From Platerodrilus igneus (Eukaryota; Arthropoda; Insecta; Coleoptera; Lycidae), in contig JARFIW010000500.1 in assembly GCA_036346225.1 (NCBI GenBank), forward strand, positions 1,612,001-1,676,000: a stretch of DNA of 64,000 nucleotides, given 5' to 3'. Under the pieces are notes generated by a model, which saw only the letters and a program-made list of their open reading frames with translations, was not told where the DNA came from and searched no databases. Below, in pieces: positions 42,415 through 53,226 of this stretch; position 1 is the stretch's first letter, and each line of letters starts with the position of its first letter. The translations under genes were made by a program, and so were the position numbers.

Positions 42415-43682
42415 TTCATATAGGTAAAATCACCACTTCGCTATGCTCTCGGCTACCTAGTTTCGGCTACTTTTCCAAGGTCGTTGTGACGTCATAGCCT
42501 TTTATAAATAAAGAACAATGTAATACTATTTTAAAATTTTATTCTGGCATTATACATAACAAAATTTAAAAATATTTAATGCCAAGCATGGAGCCATTTA
42601 AACTTAATTTTAATATAAATTCGATTGTTTAAAATGGCTAACAACCAATGCAAGAATTAAGATATACAACAAATTTGTGTGTCAGATAACAAATTCTGAT
42701 GTTAATAAACAACTTGGAAATTATATACTAGATTTTTTACGTTGTCCAGATGCACATTTAAGAGCAACATTCGCTAATCCCTTAAAAGACTGTTTAACCT
42801 TATTGGAAGATAGTAAGTTATACTTCCTAAAGGCGCCAATGTACTCGGTATCGCTAAAATGTGGAGTAAGTTATCGGACAAGCTTCAAAATAGCTGCTGT
42901 TTAGTGTATAATAACCTGCTACAGTACATGTATTGGGGGAACGGCAATACAAAGAAATTGACGGGCTTGCAAATTAAGTTGTCAGAAAAACCAGAGAAAA
43001 GGGAAAAATTGATAAAGTATGTGCTTTCAGCTTTTAGTTTTAACTATTTACCTGTAAATTATTTGGAGATAGTAGAGTAGGAAAACAGCCAAGATAAAAT
43101 AAAAATCTTACACAAGTGCTACATTAAAGCAGGTAACATATTTTACACAATCTGTAACACCATATTCTACAATTCCAAAAGAAATAACCATTTCGGTATC
43201 GGGGTTGATAAGTACGCCTAACATTCGCCCAGAGGTTGTACGACAACGCGTAAATATTGGCAGTAAACTCTCCGTTGACGCTGCAGGAAATTGCCCAATT
43301 ATGCACGCCATACTCTGTAAGTGGAAGAAAAAGACAGCTGGAATTAGAGGAAATGCATGCAAAAAGGCGAAAGTTGGACTAAATAGAAGACACTGCGACA
43401 ATACGCGAACAATACAAAGATGTGTTAGACAAAGAACATCTTATTAGAGAAAGAGGAAAGGATTAAAAGATTATTTTATGTGCCGATGGACTGACTTGGA
43501 TACATCCGCGTTCTACAAGCTGTATGTATTTGTGGTTAGTAAGAAAGACTCTTTTTAGAATTTTAGAATAGTATTACATTGCTCTATATTTATAAAAGGC
43601 TATGACGTCACAACGACCTTGGAAAAGTAGCCGGAACTAGGTAGCCGAGAGCATAGCAACGTGGTGATTTTACCTATATGAA
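42415..43682. mobile_element. Unclassified DNA element with 90-bp TIRs inside the Polinton TIR
   Basis: The left end TATAGGTAAAATCACCAC-T..GCTATGCTCTCGGCTACC...TGACGTCATAGCCTTTTATAAA (42,419-42,511) is repeated in inverted orientation at 43,590-43,678 with only a few mismatches. The two ends meet TTCATATAGG and CCTATATGAA, so a TA or TATA duplication is possible. The TIR contains the palindrome TGACGTCA. Two overlapping frames inside (42,677-42,904 and 42,859-43,080) and one at 43,205-43,447 have moderately complex sequence (LGNYILDFLRCPDAHL; YLPVNYLEIVE) but no domain that I recognise. There is no counterpart in the left arm, so it is a later insertion. Confidence 0.7.
42677..43080 (+). other. 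Unrecognised overlapping frames in the unclassified element
   Basis: Frame 42,677-42,904 (LGNYILDFLRCPDAHLRATF... FKIAAV) overlaps frame 42,859-43,080 (MWSKLSDKLQNSCCLV... LEIVE) by 46 bp. A single +1/-1 shift would join them to about 130 codons. Composition is less AT-skewed than the surroundings. This could be a captured host gene fragment or a decayed transposase; no motif decides it. Confidence 0.3.
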
Positions 43683-44777
43683 AATGAAAATAAAGAACTT
43701 TTAAATTTTTTGAATAAATTTTGGTAGGAAATATTTAATAAATAAGTATATGTTAATGAAACACATATTTTCTAAATGATATTGGTGCTAAGGAAAGCTA
43801 TTTTTATTAAGTTCTATAGTTTGAGAGTGACGTAAAACCTTGATGCTACACCTTGAGTTGTAAAAGTTAATACATAAGCCTTGATATAAGATCAAATCAA
43901 ATAATTTGAGAGTCAAATAAATCGTGATGAAAGGTGGTATAATTTGCATATATTTTAAATTCATACGGGTATAATTAAAGATTATATGTTAGATCCGACT
44001 GCAAGTTCAGTGTACTTGTATAAATTATTTTGGGATGATGTAACCAAAAGGCAATATACGACATACCTGTCTTGAATGGTTTTTGCAACACACCTTATGT
44101 TAATTAAATACATTATATTAAAAGTTGAATAATTTGCATATATATTACCAGATAAAAAACACGAGGTTATATTCGACTGCATGCAAATTCTTAGTATTTT
44201 ATCGTGACATTGAAATTGCGAGAAGTGAACGACTTCTTTTTTACAAGATTTTACCTGCAGACGTTTAAAATTTGACCTCCATCATATAACATTTCGTATA
44301 TTTTCTCAATTTTATTTTCTACTTCGTACAAAACGCAGCTTATGAGGAGAGCTAAAACACTCTTTACCACTTGCACGCGTTTGCCTAATATTAAAAAAAT
44401 TCTTCACCTCGGCGTTTTAATTTTTAGCTTAACCTACCCCAGAAAAATACGAACCAACATTTTTTAAAATTTAATATTTAATAGTTAACGTCGTGAACGC
44501 TGCTAAAAATTTCTAAGAAAATATCTCCACCCCAGCGCACGCGCACCACCCCACAACAAAAATCTAACGACCCCGCCGAACGCACACCCCAAAGACCTAA
44601 CGACCCCCGACGCAACAAATTTACACACAAAGACAATTTTGTTCTCAAAGCGGCGTATACATATCTTGCTGCACGTTTTGTTTCCCAAAGCGGCTTAGCT
44701 GTTCATATTGTTCTCGAACCGGCGTATACATATCTTGCTGTGGATCTCTGTTGCCAAACCGGCTTAGCTACCCTACT

Positions 44778-44783
44778 TTCCTC
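44778..44783. repeat. Target site duplication TTCCTC (right)
   Basis: Directly follows the right end ...GCTACCCTACT of Polinton B and equals 28,452-28,457. Confidence 0.9.
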
Positions 44784-46325
44784 TCATCACAAATCTTATA
44801 GACTAAAAATAGAGTCCAAAATGTCCACAACAGCTTTGCCTTACGAACAATATCTTAAATATAACCTAAAAAAAATATAACTTCTAGATAATCACTCACT
44901 TATACTAAAAATAGAGTCCAAAATCTCTCTTTAGAACTAGGATGATCACTCACAAATCTTAATCTCGTAATTTTCTTCATAAACAACTTCCTTGTTAAAT
45001 TCTTATTATGTGCTTGACTACCCTTCTAATCAAATTATCGACTTGTACATTCTATTCTCATCACTCAAAGACTTTCACACAAAAAAAACTTAGCTAACTA
45101 CTCTATAAATATGAGTCCTTTTACGAATTTATACAAGATATTTTTATTTTACTGTAAAAAAACTGCTTGTTGTTGCATGCATCCAGCACATAGCCATAAA
45201 TTCATGTTTCAAAATCATTCAAATCGTTCTAAAAATACCTTTAAATACCATTAAAAATCATTAAAATACCATTCCTATCATATATGCTTTTATTTAAATT
45301 TTTATTCTCAATTTTAAAACCTTTGTTACTATTTCAAATAATCTACTCACTCCTGAGTATTCAAAAACACTTTCGCGTGGCTATTTCAATAAAATCATTC
45401 CATTATCATTTTCACTACTAAATACGGAACATGTTAGATCAACCTTTAACTACGAAACGTGTCATACGATTAGCATCACGACGTTTGAATCAGGACTGAA
45501 CTGCGTTCTCAATATCAATTGGGTTATATTACAGCGAGCATTTGTGACGTCGGCATCTAGATCCTTCGCGGCTTTTTCCCGAACCTCCTAATTGATTTGT
45601 TCTAGAAGGCGTGTGATGCACCATTCGAAGATTTATTGTTTTGTTGCCTCTAGCTATACGGCAATTGATGTCGTTTACCTATCATATCGATATTCACAAT
45701 TTTATTGCTTTAACTAGCCCCAGCTTAACGCTTTCACGAATTTTATTATCGCTCCCAGCTATTTACGTCATTTACTTATGTTTTATTTTAGTATTTGATT
45801 ATTCTGGAGCACTGTCAATGAACACTTTCCTTACTACTTAAAGAAACGGTTTGAAGCTTAATATGCTTTCGTCACACGTGTGTTATTAAATGAAAATAAA
45901 TATTAAAATATTATACACGAGTTGACGCATAATGAGTATCGTTGAACGTGAATACGATCCTTTTATTAACTGCAAAATAAAAATTTTTTAGAATGTCCTT
46001 GCACTTACGCGTATTTTACATACAATTGAGTACTTCTCTAAATACAATAAAATGTGAATGAGACTCTTTCGATTACTCAATTAAAACTGAAATTTCTTTT
46101 AATACTCTCGTTATATGAGTCGATCTAATAAATACCGTTATTCTTATATTAGAACACAATTACTTCTTCATTAAGTTATGTAATAAGAATGATAACTCTT
46201 TTCGATCACGGTCTTTATGCATTTATACTTCTTATACGGGGCGTTTATACAAATACGTTTTTCTATGTAAATAAATATCTACATAATTGGGCTTTTGCTT
46301 ACATTTTCTCGAATTTCCGAATATA
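44784..46325. other. Right flank of Polinton B; no gene
   Basis: A 41-bp phrase (TCCACAACAGCTTT then AACAATATCTTAAATATAAC) at 44,824-44,864 also occurs in the left flank at 28,394-28,434. ATAGAGTCCAAAAT repeats at about 44,810 and 44,920. The Polinton thus landed in a locally repeated sequence. The 66-codon plus frame at 45,641-45,841 has no domain. Confidence 0.5.
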
Positions 46326-46428
46326 TATTGCTGTGTTATTCGCCCCAGCGTTGGGCCGTCATAAAATTGCTATGATATAGCCCCACGATTGGGCGTACCA
46401 TAAAATTGTCGTGTTATTCCATTTTAGG
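46326..46428. repeat. Doubled TTGCTGTG / GCCCCA-TTGGGC module
   Basis: TATATTGCTGTGTTATTCGC-CCCAGCGTTGGGCCGTCATAAAATTGCTATGATATAG-CCCCACGATTGGGCG-TACCATAAAATTGTCGTGTTATTCC: two units of about 45-50 bp, each with a GCCCCA-x-GTTGGGC core. The family is the same as at 28,181. Confidence 0.5.
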
Positions 46429-46437
46429 ATTAACGAG

Positions 46438-46582
46438 CATACAAGCACACACGCGCGTACACACGAGCATAGGCACACCCCACACACATGCACGCACGCA
46501 TATGAACGCACGCAAACGAACGCACACACGCATGCACCCACGCACACGTACACGCGCAAACACACACCCATCCACCCACCCA
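46438..46582. repeat. CA/CG-rich imperfect simple repeat
   Basis: Built from CACACG, GCACGCA and CACCCA variants. Frames in both orientations (Cys/Val-rich or His/Thr-rich) are by-products of the repeat. Confidence 0.85.
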
Positions 46583-47439
46583 CGAAATCATAGCCTAGGT
46601 AGGAGTATTAAAAAGTTAATTTTAAATACCGTAGAAAAGCTAATTATTTTTCTATTATATTAGGCTGCACATCACAACAAATTTCAGTTTGTGTAAGATT
46701 TGTAAAATCAATAGTATTCAACAACAGCTTTTAGCCTTCTGTCCAATAAATGGTACAATTGATGAGGGTTTATTACATTTTTTACTGATCACATTAGAAA
46801 AATTAGAATTAACAATCTATGATTTACATAGTCAGGGATATAAATCCTAGAATTATTGTTTGTTTCATACCATAGCTTAAATCGTATTATGAACGATGCA
46901 GCAAATTCTAATATTTTAAATACAATTTCCTTTTCAATTATTCAAGATCTTCCTAACTTTTTTCTGCTTCAACCAATCGCAGGTTAGTTTTAGAAAATAA
47001 TCTACTAACTTTAGGTTTAAAACCTATATCAGACACGAGATGGTCTTGCACAATTACCGTTATTACTCCCCTACCTTATCAGCTCAGAGAAATATATGAT
47101 TCGCTATATAAGTTATGAACAAAGTAGATTTGACACTAATACAAAAATGATAGTAATAACATTTGCAAAAAAATAAAAACTTTGAGTTTCTGTTTTTTAA
47201 TTTTATGTTACAACATATAAAGCAAAGTAAGTATCGCTAGTAAAATTTTACAATCTAAAAAATTTGATATTGCCCAAGTATGTGGCAGTTTGAATAGTTT
47301 ATAGAAAATATAAATGTTACCGATCTGATAATGAATTTAGTAATTAGTTAACTGATGCTAAAACAAACTGTTTTTTTAATACCATTATAATGACATCAAT
47401 AACTAACGTTTTAAATTACTGTCTGACCATTCCAAAATT
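46583..47439. other. No recognisable gene
   Basis: AT-rich sequence with no frame above 60 codons and no readable repeat. Confidence 0.4.
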
Positions 47440-48881
47440 ATAAGTTTCCTGTAGTAAATATTTTAGGAGGTGGTAGTATAGACGAATGGCAATAAAAAAT
47501 TCCATATAACATTTGCCAAATTTTTATTGAGTACAGAGATACAGCTGTTAGTACGTAAGTCAAACAAAAGGCAAATGGGATGTTCGAAGTTAGTTTTCAA
47601 ACATTTCATCACTAAGTTCATTGCATTTTCGTTTCGGGTGTTAGTACACCGGTTGCTATTGACGTATTTATGTGATTTGTTGGTCTAGTCTGTATCGTTT
47701 AAACATGCAGCATGTATTTACACATGCTGAGTATACCGATATGGTATCTGTGTATGGAGTTTGTAATGGAGAAGTTGCTGTTGCTTGTAAAGAATACAGC
47801 ATATGATTTCCTAACCGCAGACTACCAGATTCAAGAGTGTTTAATCGTGTTTTAATGCACTGCGTGAGACTGGTGCCGTGTCCAGTACGCATATTTCATC
47901 TGAACGTGCAAATGAACAGAATGTGAATGAAGTAGAAGACATTATTCAGTCGGTAGAACATAGTCCTTTACAAACACACGCAGAATTTCTGCACGTAACG
48001 GTGTTCCACATACAAGAGTGTGGAGGACATTATGTCTACACGGGTTCCATCCGTAACTTTTATAGCTCATTCAACATCTTCGAGCAGAAAATGAAAATAG
48101 ACGATTGGAATTGTGTCGTTGGATACTTGAAAATCGCCAAGTAATCCCATTTTTAATCTTCACTGATGAAGCCACTTTCACTGGTGACTGCATCAATGAC
48201 AGTCGCAATTCACATCGGTGGTCCGAAGAAAACCTACATGCTACTGTGGAGACACATTTTCAGGAACGCTTCTATGTAAATGTTTGTTATGGTTTGATAC
48301 ATAATCAGTTGATTAGGCCTGTTATGTTACTGCATCGACGTTATCTAGACTTTCTTGAAAATGAGCTTCCAGTATTATTGGAAGAGATTTCTTTGAAATG
48401 GATATATTCTTCCAGCATGACTGGGCAACTGCACATTCTAGTGGTCAGGTGACACATCATCTAAACCCAACATCCCTCGCAAGATGGATCGGCAGATATG
48501 GTCACGTTTCTTGGTCACCAAGGTCCCCGGACCTTAACCCTTTGGATATTTGCCTGTGGGAATGGTTGAAAACCGAAGTCTACAAAGCAAAAGTAAACAC
48601 AAGAGCCGATTTGATCGTTCGGATTAAGAATAGTGCAACCCTCATAATGGAACGCCACGACGACCTCAGAAGAGCTACACGTGAAGTTATTAAGAGAAGT
48701 CAAAAGTGTATTGAAGGTGGTGGTGTAATTTTTGAAAATCAACTTTGAACGTCCAATTTGCCTTTTGCCTATGTGTCTGTACTCAATAAAAATTGACCAC
48801 ATGTTATGTCGAATTTTTTATTGCCATTCGCCTATACTACCACCTCCTAAAAATTTACTATTGCTCCTGCAACACCCTGTA
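47440..48881 (+). mobile_element. Mariner-family element with decayed left end
   Basis: GTAAATATTTTAGGAGGTGG...AGTATAGACGAATGGCAATAAAAAATTC at 47,455-47,503 is the inverted counterpart of 48,805-48,860. On the right the repeat continues out to AACACCCTGTA (48,871-48,881), the usual TACAGGGTGTT terminus of this insect family. On the left, TTTCCTG before GTAAAT is a diverged version, so the terminal TACAGGGTGTT has been lost. The transposase lies inside in the plus orientation. Confidence 0.85.
47690..48748 (+). pseudogene. Mariner transposase (DDE_3 type), frameshifted
   Basis: The N-terminus near 47,712-47,860 reads FTHAEYTDMVSVYGVCNGE and FPNRRLPDSRVFNRVL, the helix-turn-helix region of this family. 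The catalytic part has FTDEATFTGDCINDSRNSH (first Asp, near 48,160), FFQHDWATAH (second Asp, near 48,420; a Trp replaces the usual Gly) and WSPRSPDLNPLDICLWEWLK (third Asp, near 48,545), then the C-terminal helices to the stop at 48,746-48,748. The expected length is about 350 codons; frameshifts near 47,800, 47,880-48,130 and 48,400-48,450 inactivate it. Confidence 0.85.
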
Positions 48882-50022
48882 TTTCTGATTTTCTAAAATG
48901 TACAAATAAAGAAAACGACAATTATGTTCAGAACTAAAAAGAGTATTGAGTGACACTAATCAAAAGCAGCGTGATATAATTGGCTTATGACTTGTAGAAG
49001 AATTAAAAATTTTGCAAAATTTTAAAGTAGATTTGAAATCAACACCAACAAACATATTAAATTACATTGTACAAAATAATTTAAGCTAATCCTTTGCGAA
49101 TACTTGCGTGGCATTGCGGCGCATTATCTTGACGGTTAGTGTTGCCACAGTATAATGTAAGTAAGAGCTGGTATACTAGCGGCCACGTCCTCAATGCTCC
49201 GTCTGAAAGTACTACATTGGGTTTAAACGCGAAAATAAACGTGCTTCAAAGAAATCTGACTTCAAAATTAATTGATTATAAATAAAATGTATAAACTAAA
49301 ACTAAAGTTGGAGTTTAAATAATGGTATCCCTAGAGTAGACTTTGGAGTGTGTCTGATCAACAAGACACTAGCAAGAAGTAGAAGAGGAGGGATCCGTAA
49401 TATCGAATAGCAGCCGCCAGCTCTGCTTACCGGTGCGACCTAAGGGTCGACTTGAAACTATCCAAATCTAGCTAAATAATATTTACCAATGGATTCGAAT
49501 TTCTAAGCATACGCCAAATTTATTAATAGCGAATACAGCTATTTGTTCCTGCTCTAAAAAATTTACAATATCGTCTTCCCCAGCCTAAGTATGCTATCTT
49601 CAACCTAAATACGTCCCTAACGTTCCCTAACTGACATATATTCTACGTTCAATCTTCCTGCCTATAGATACTACGACCAAAAATAGGCGGCAAAACGCCA
49701 AGCAAAACAAATTAAGCCACAAAACACTAAAATATGTAAAGGTATTATACAGGCAAAAATATAAATAAATATCTAAATAAGCATTAAGCATTTAACTGTG
49801 CATAAAATAGCAAAAAAGCATGCCCAAATTATAAGGTTCGCCCGCATAAGCATTATGTCAGCTAGCGCCATCACACTAGAAACGTGCTCGTTCAAGATTA
49901 TTGCAAAATCTATTTTTAATACAAATCAATGCTTATGCGAGTACATCCGTCACAATATTTATACATACCTGGAATATAAATTTCTCCAGTATCCGGCGAT
50001 TTGGTTCGTCTGCCTACATCTA
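48882..50022. other. No recognisable gene
   Basis: Slightly less AT-rich near 49,080-49,460 but without motifs. The 138-codon frame at 49,798-50,214 runs across the left boundary of the next transposon and has no domain. Confidence 0.4.
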
Positions 50023-50031
50023 TTTATTTCT
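50023..50031. repeat. 9-bp target duplication TTTATTTCT (left)
   Basis: Repeated at 54,820-54,828, immediately outside the right end of the foldback element. Nine-bp duplications are characteristic of Mutator-type elements. Confidence 0.8.
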
Positions 50032-50319
50032 ACGTTAGTGAAGCTAGCGGCCACTATCTACCGGCCGCTAAATATGGATACACCTACCAATCTCCAACGC
50101 TACAACACCACGTCTACTGAAATGAACAAGCATTTCTATTGTTCAATTATGTTTTGTATATTGACCCAATTATCTTTACGCATTTTAAATCTAAGGGTGA
50201 TTGAAACTAAATAACTTTGAGATTCCTATATTATTCTTAGGTGTATATTTTAAGCGGTTGCTCTTTTAAATTGAAATACATGTCTTTTTCTTAACTTGTG
50301 TAAAACCTGCGCTCTAAAG

Positions 50320-51605
50320 ACTTGTTAGACAGCTAGTGTAGGTATACTAAAACAACCCATATCTTTTACAGAAAAGTGTTCGCCCCGATTCACTAACTTT
50401 TATGGAATTTTCGTAATGACACTATAAGAAAATTTAAAAAAAATTTTCTTAGCTTTTGTAATACCTGCGCCCTTGAAACTTGGTAGGCAATTAGTGTAGG
50501 TGTACTACAACAACCCCTATATTTTACAGAAACGTGTTCGCTCCGGTTCACTAACTTCTTGGAATTTTCGTATGACATCATAAGAAAATTAAAAAATTTT
50601 TTTCTTAGCTTTTGTAATACCTGCGCTCCTGAAACTTGGTAGGCAGTTAGTGTAGGTGTACTAAAACAACCCATATCTTTTACAGAAAAGTGTTCGCCCC
50701 GATTCATTAACTTTTATGGAATTTTCGTAATGACACCCTAAGAAAATTAAAAAAAAATTTCTTAGCTTTTGTAATACCTGCGCCCTTGAAACTTGGTAGG
50801 CAATTAGTGTAGGTGTACTAAAACAACCCATATCTTTTACAGAAACGTGTTCGCCCCGGTTCACTAACTTCTTGGAATTTTCGTATGACATCCTAAGAAA
50901 ATTAAAAATTTTTTTTCTTAGCTTTTGTAATACCTGCGCTCCTGAAACTTGGTAGGCAGTTAGTGTAGGTGTACTAAAACACCCCATATCTTTTACAGAA
51001 AAGTGTTCGCCCCGACTCACTAACTTTTATGGACTTTTTGTAATGACACCATAAGAAAATTAAAAAAATTTTTTCTTAGATTTTGTAATACCTGCGCTCT
51101 TGAAACTTGGTAGGCAGTTAGTGTAGGTGTACTAAAACAACCCATATCTTTTACAGAAAAGTGTTCGCCCCGACTCACTAACTTTTATGGACTTTTTGTA
51201 ATGACACCATAAGAAAATTAAAAAAATTTTTTCTTAGATTTTGTAATGCCTGCGCTCTTGAAACTTGGTAGGCAGTTAGTGTAGGTGTACTAAAACAACC
51301 CATATCTTTTACAGAAACGTGTTCGCCCCGGTTCACTAACTTTATTGGAATTTTCGTAATGACACCATAAGAAAATTAAAAAAAAATTTTCTTAGCTTTT
51401 GTAATACCTGCGCCCTTGAAACTTGGTAGGCAATTAGTGTAGGTGTACTAAAACAACCCATATCTTTTACAAAAAAGGTGTTCGCCGCGGTTCACTAACT
51501 TTATTGGAATTTTCGTAATGACACCATAAGAAAATTGAAAATTTTTTTTCTTAGATTTTGTAATACCTGCGCCCTTGAAACTTGGTAGGCAGTTAGTGTA
51601 GGTGA
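50320..51605 (-). repeat. Tandem array in left TIR (about 8 units of about 157 bp)
   Basis: Each unit carries ACTTGGTAGGCAGTTAGTGT, then GTACTAAAACAACCCATATC, then GTGTTCGCCCCG-TTCACTAA, then a T-run and TTTTGTAATACCTGCGC. Two flavours (CGATTCACTAACTTTTATGG and CGGTTCACTAACTTCTTGG) tend to alternate, giving a higher-order period of about 314 bp. The last unit stops at 51,602 directly against the transposase frame. Frames of 100-120 codons inside the array are incidental. Confidence 0.95.
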
Positions 51606-53177
51606 CAGAAGAAAACTGTTAGTTGAAGAACTTTTAATAGTTGGTAACGCGGCCAGTGTCCTTTCGTTGCAAAAGCAAAATAAGGTTCATCCAAAAATAT
51701 TAGATCGGGGAAATCTAATCGATGCACCTAATACGACCCTACTCAGGAAAATATCCAGCGAAAACCAGAAAACGCTTGATTTACATGTTGATGAATTTAT
51801 TTCATTAATTCTACTACAGGAACAACAAACAACGAGACGGAAAGTTGAATATATAAAAGGATATATTCAGGACATAAGCTACATACCATTTTCAGTAGCG
51901 CTCTACACTGAGGAACAATTGCATTGTCTTGTGAATGATGCCAAACATAATAATACATTTTGTTATTTTGATTCTACGGGCAGCCTAATATCCAAACCAA
52001 AATGGATCAAAACGAAGGTTTATTATTATGCCTTAGTTCTACCCATTTTAAACAGCGGTTCGGTGCCAGTTGCAGAATTTATAAGTTCAGCACATCATGT
52101 GCCAGCAATTTCGAACTTTTTAGCCACATTCAATTACGATTTAAGAAGAGTGGCAGGACCGAAGTCAGTTCCTATAATTAAAAAAATCGAAACAGACTTC
52201 AGTATGGCACTTATTCAAAGCGTGCTGATAGCTTTTAACAAAATGGATCTAAGAGCGTATCTATACAAGATCTGGTGTTGGAGTGTTTTGCCACAACAAT
52301 ATACTATTCGCAATTTAACAATATTGCATGTTTGTACGTCCCACTTTTTCAAATTGGTGTGCACAAAAATAGATAGACTTACAAAAAACAAAAAACTAAA
52401 ATTCTTAGGAAGAACGGCTACAGCAGCTTTAATTCATTGTGCATCTCTTACTGAAGCTCATTGTGTTTTTGAAAATATTATAAATGTGTTTGGTGTCGAA
52501 AACCGAAGGTTGAGCTACAAAAAAGCTTTCATTTTATTAAGCTCTCAAAGGCACAAAAAAAATCGCTACTGAGATTGAAATTAAGAGGCAGGATTTTGCA
52601 AATACTCTAAAAAAAAGTTCGGAATTTTATAAAAAATTTTATGAGATATACCCGTCAAAACTGTCCAAAGGCCAAAATTGCGAGAGAATAAATGATTTTT
52701 TTTCCAAAATTCATAGATTATCTAGTAAAGGACGCTTTGCCATTTTTCCCACTTTGGTCAGCAATAGCAATAAAGAAATACGGAATTTTACGAGATTCAA
52801 ATGCTTATGCTGAAAGTTGGTTTGCAAAAGTTAAGCGAGACATTTTTCAGTTTAAGATGAAAAGGCGATCAAATAGATTCATTACTATTTTAGAACGTTT
52901 ATTATTGCCAAAACTGCAAAGGCGGAATTTGAAAACAAATAAATTACAAAAGGGCAAAATGTCTCAGAAAAAACCTGTTTTTGATAGTTTAGATTCAATT
53001 TTACAGAATGAAACCTGGAGAGAGAAAAAACAAAAATATAAGTTTTTCAAACAGTACAATAACTTTTCCGTGAAGTATAAGGGAGCACCGGTTATAAAAA
53101 TACAAGAAGCCACTACCGATAAAAAAAAAAGCAATTTGCACATCGCAACATCAGAACAAAACATTTTTAAATTATGA
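51601..53177 (+). pseudogene. MULE-like transposase (5' truncated, frameshifted)
   Basis: The frame is open from the array edge (RRKLLVEELL at 51,607) with no family-like N-terminus, so the 5' end is missing. Blocks: ALYTEEQLHCLVNDAK, CYFDSTGSLISKP (first Asp, near 51,968), YYYALVLPIL, AEFISSAHHVPAISNFL, IETDFSMALIQSVL (second Asp, near 52,194), WCWSVLPQQY, then after shifts in A and T runs near 52,557 and 52,695, PLWSAIAIKKYG and SNAYAESWFAKVKRDI (candidate catalytic Glu, near 52,812). A basic tail ends at 53,177. The F-D-x-T-G / T-D-F-S-x-A-L-(I) / N-x-x-x-E-x-x-F series is that of an RNase H-fold MULE transposase clade in animals. Confidence 0.7.
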
Positions 53178-53226
53178 AACAAAGGAACAAGATAAAAGAA
53201 AAATAATATCTAAAAAACAAATACAA

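Larger units (their letters stand above)
28458..44777. mobile_element. Polinton/Maverick element B (complete ends, 16.3 kb)
   Basis: The left end AGTAGGGTAGCTAAGCCGGT (28,458) and the right end, whose reverse complement is identical (ending 44,777), are flanked by the perfect duplication TTCCTC. The outer 230 bp or so of the two ends are nearly identical; further in, the inverted homology is broken but traceable to about 31,270 and 41,200. Between the TIRs lie a leftmost unknown gene, integrase, fibre-like, unknown and ATPase genes (minus strand for the last four), then phospholipase, core-like, protease, penton-like, small ORF, capsid and one more gene (plus). No type B DNA polymerase is present. 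Confidence 0.93.
41200..44777 (-). repeat. Polinton B right terminal inverted repeat
   Basis: Inverted copy of 28,458-31,270. Landmarks: ACAATTATGCTAAAATG (41,325), the CTCGAGGTCATTAACTACCATGC block (41,409), GGGTACGAGTTTAGTGTGG (41,860), ATAACCTAT-type and AACACACCTTATGTTAATT blocks repeated at 42,110 and 44,085, and the terminal GGCTTAGCTACCCTACT. It is longer than the left arm because a module containing CGAGGTTATATTCGACTGC occurs twice (about 42,200 and 44,160) and because of the insertion at 42,415-43,682. Confidence 0.85.

Noticed and set aside
40505..44777. Polymerase hidden in the right part of Polinton B
   Set aside because: I looked on both strands for the blocks seen in Polinton A and found none; the space is filled by TIR and the nested element.
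46359..46663. Cys/Val-rich and His/Thr-rich frames on opposite strands
   Set aside because: Translations of a CA/CG simple repeat.
49798..50214. 138-codon plus-strand frame
   Set aside because: It crosses the precise left boundary of the Mutator-like element (50,032), so half is flank and half is TIR. Chance frame.
50393..51020. Open frames of 104-119 codons (reading NRGEHFSVKDMG-type repeats)
   Set aside because: They are read from the 157-bp repeat units of the TIR, appear again in the other arm, and the period is not a multiple of three. No coding signal.
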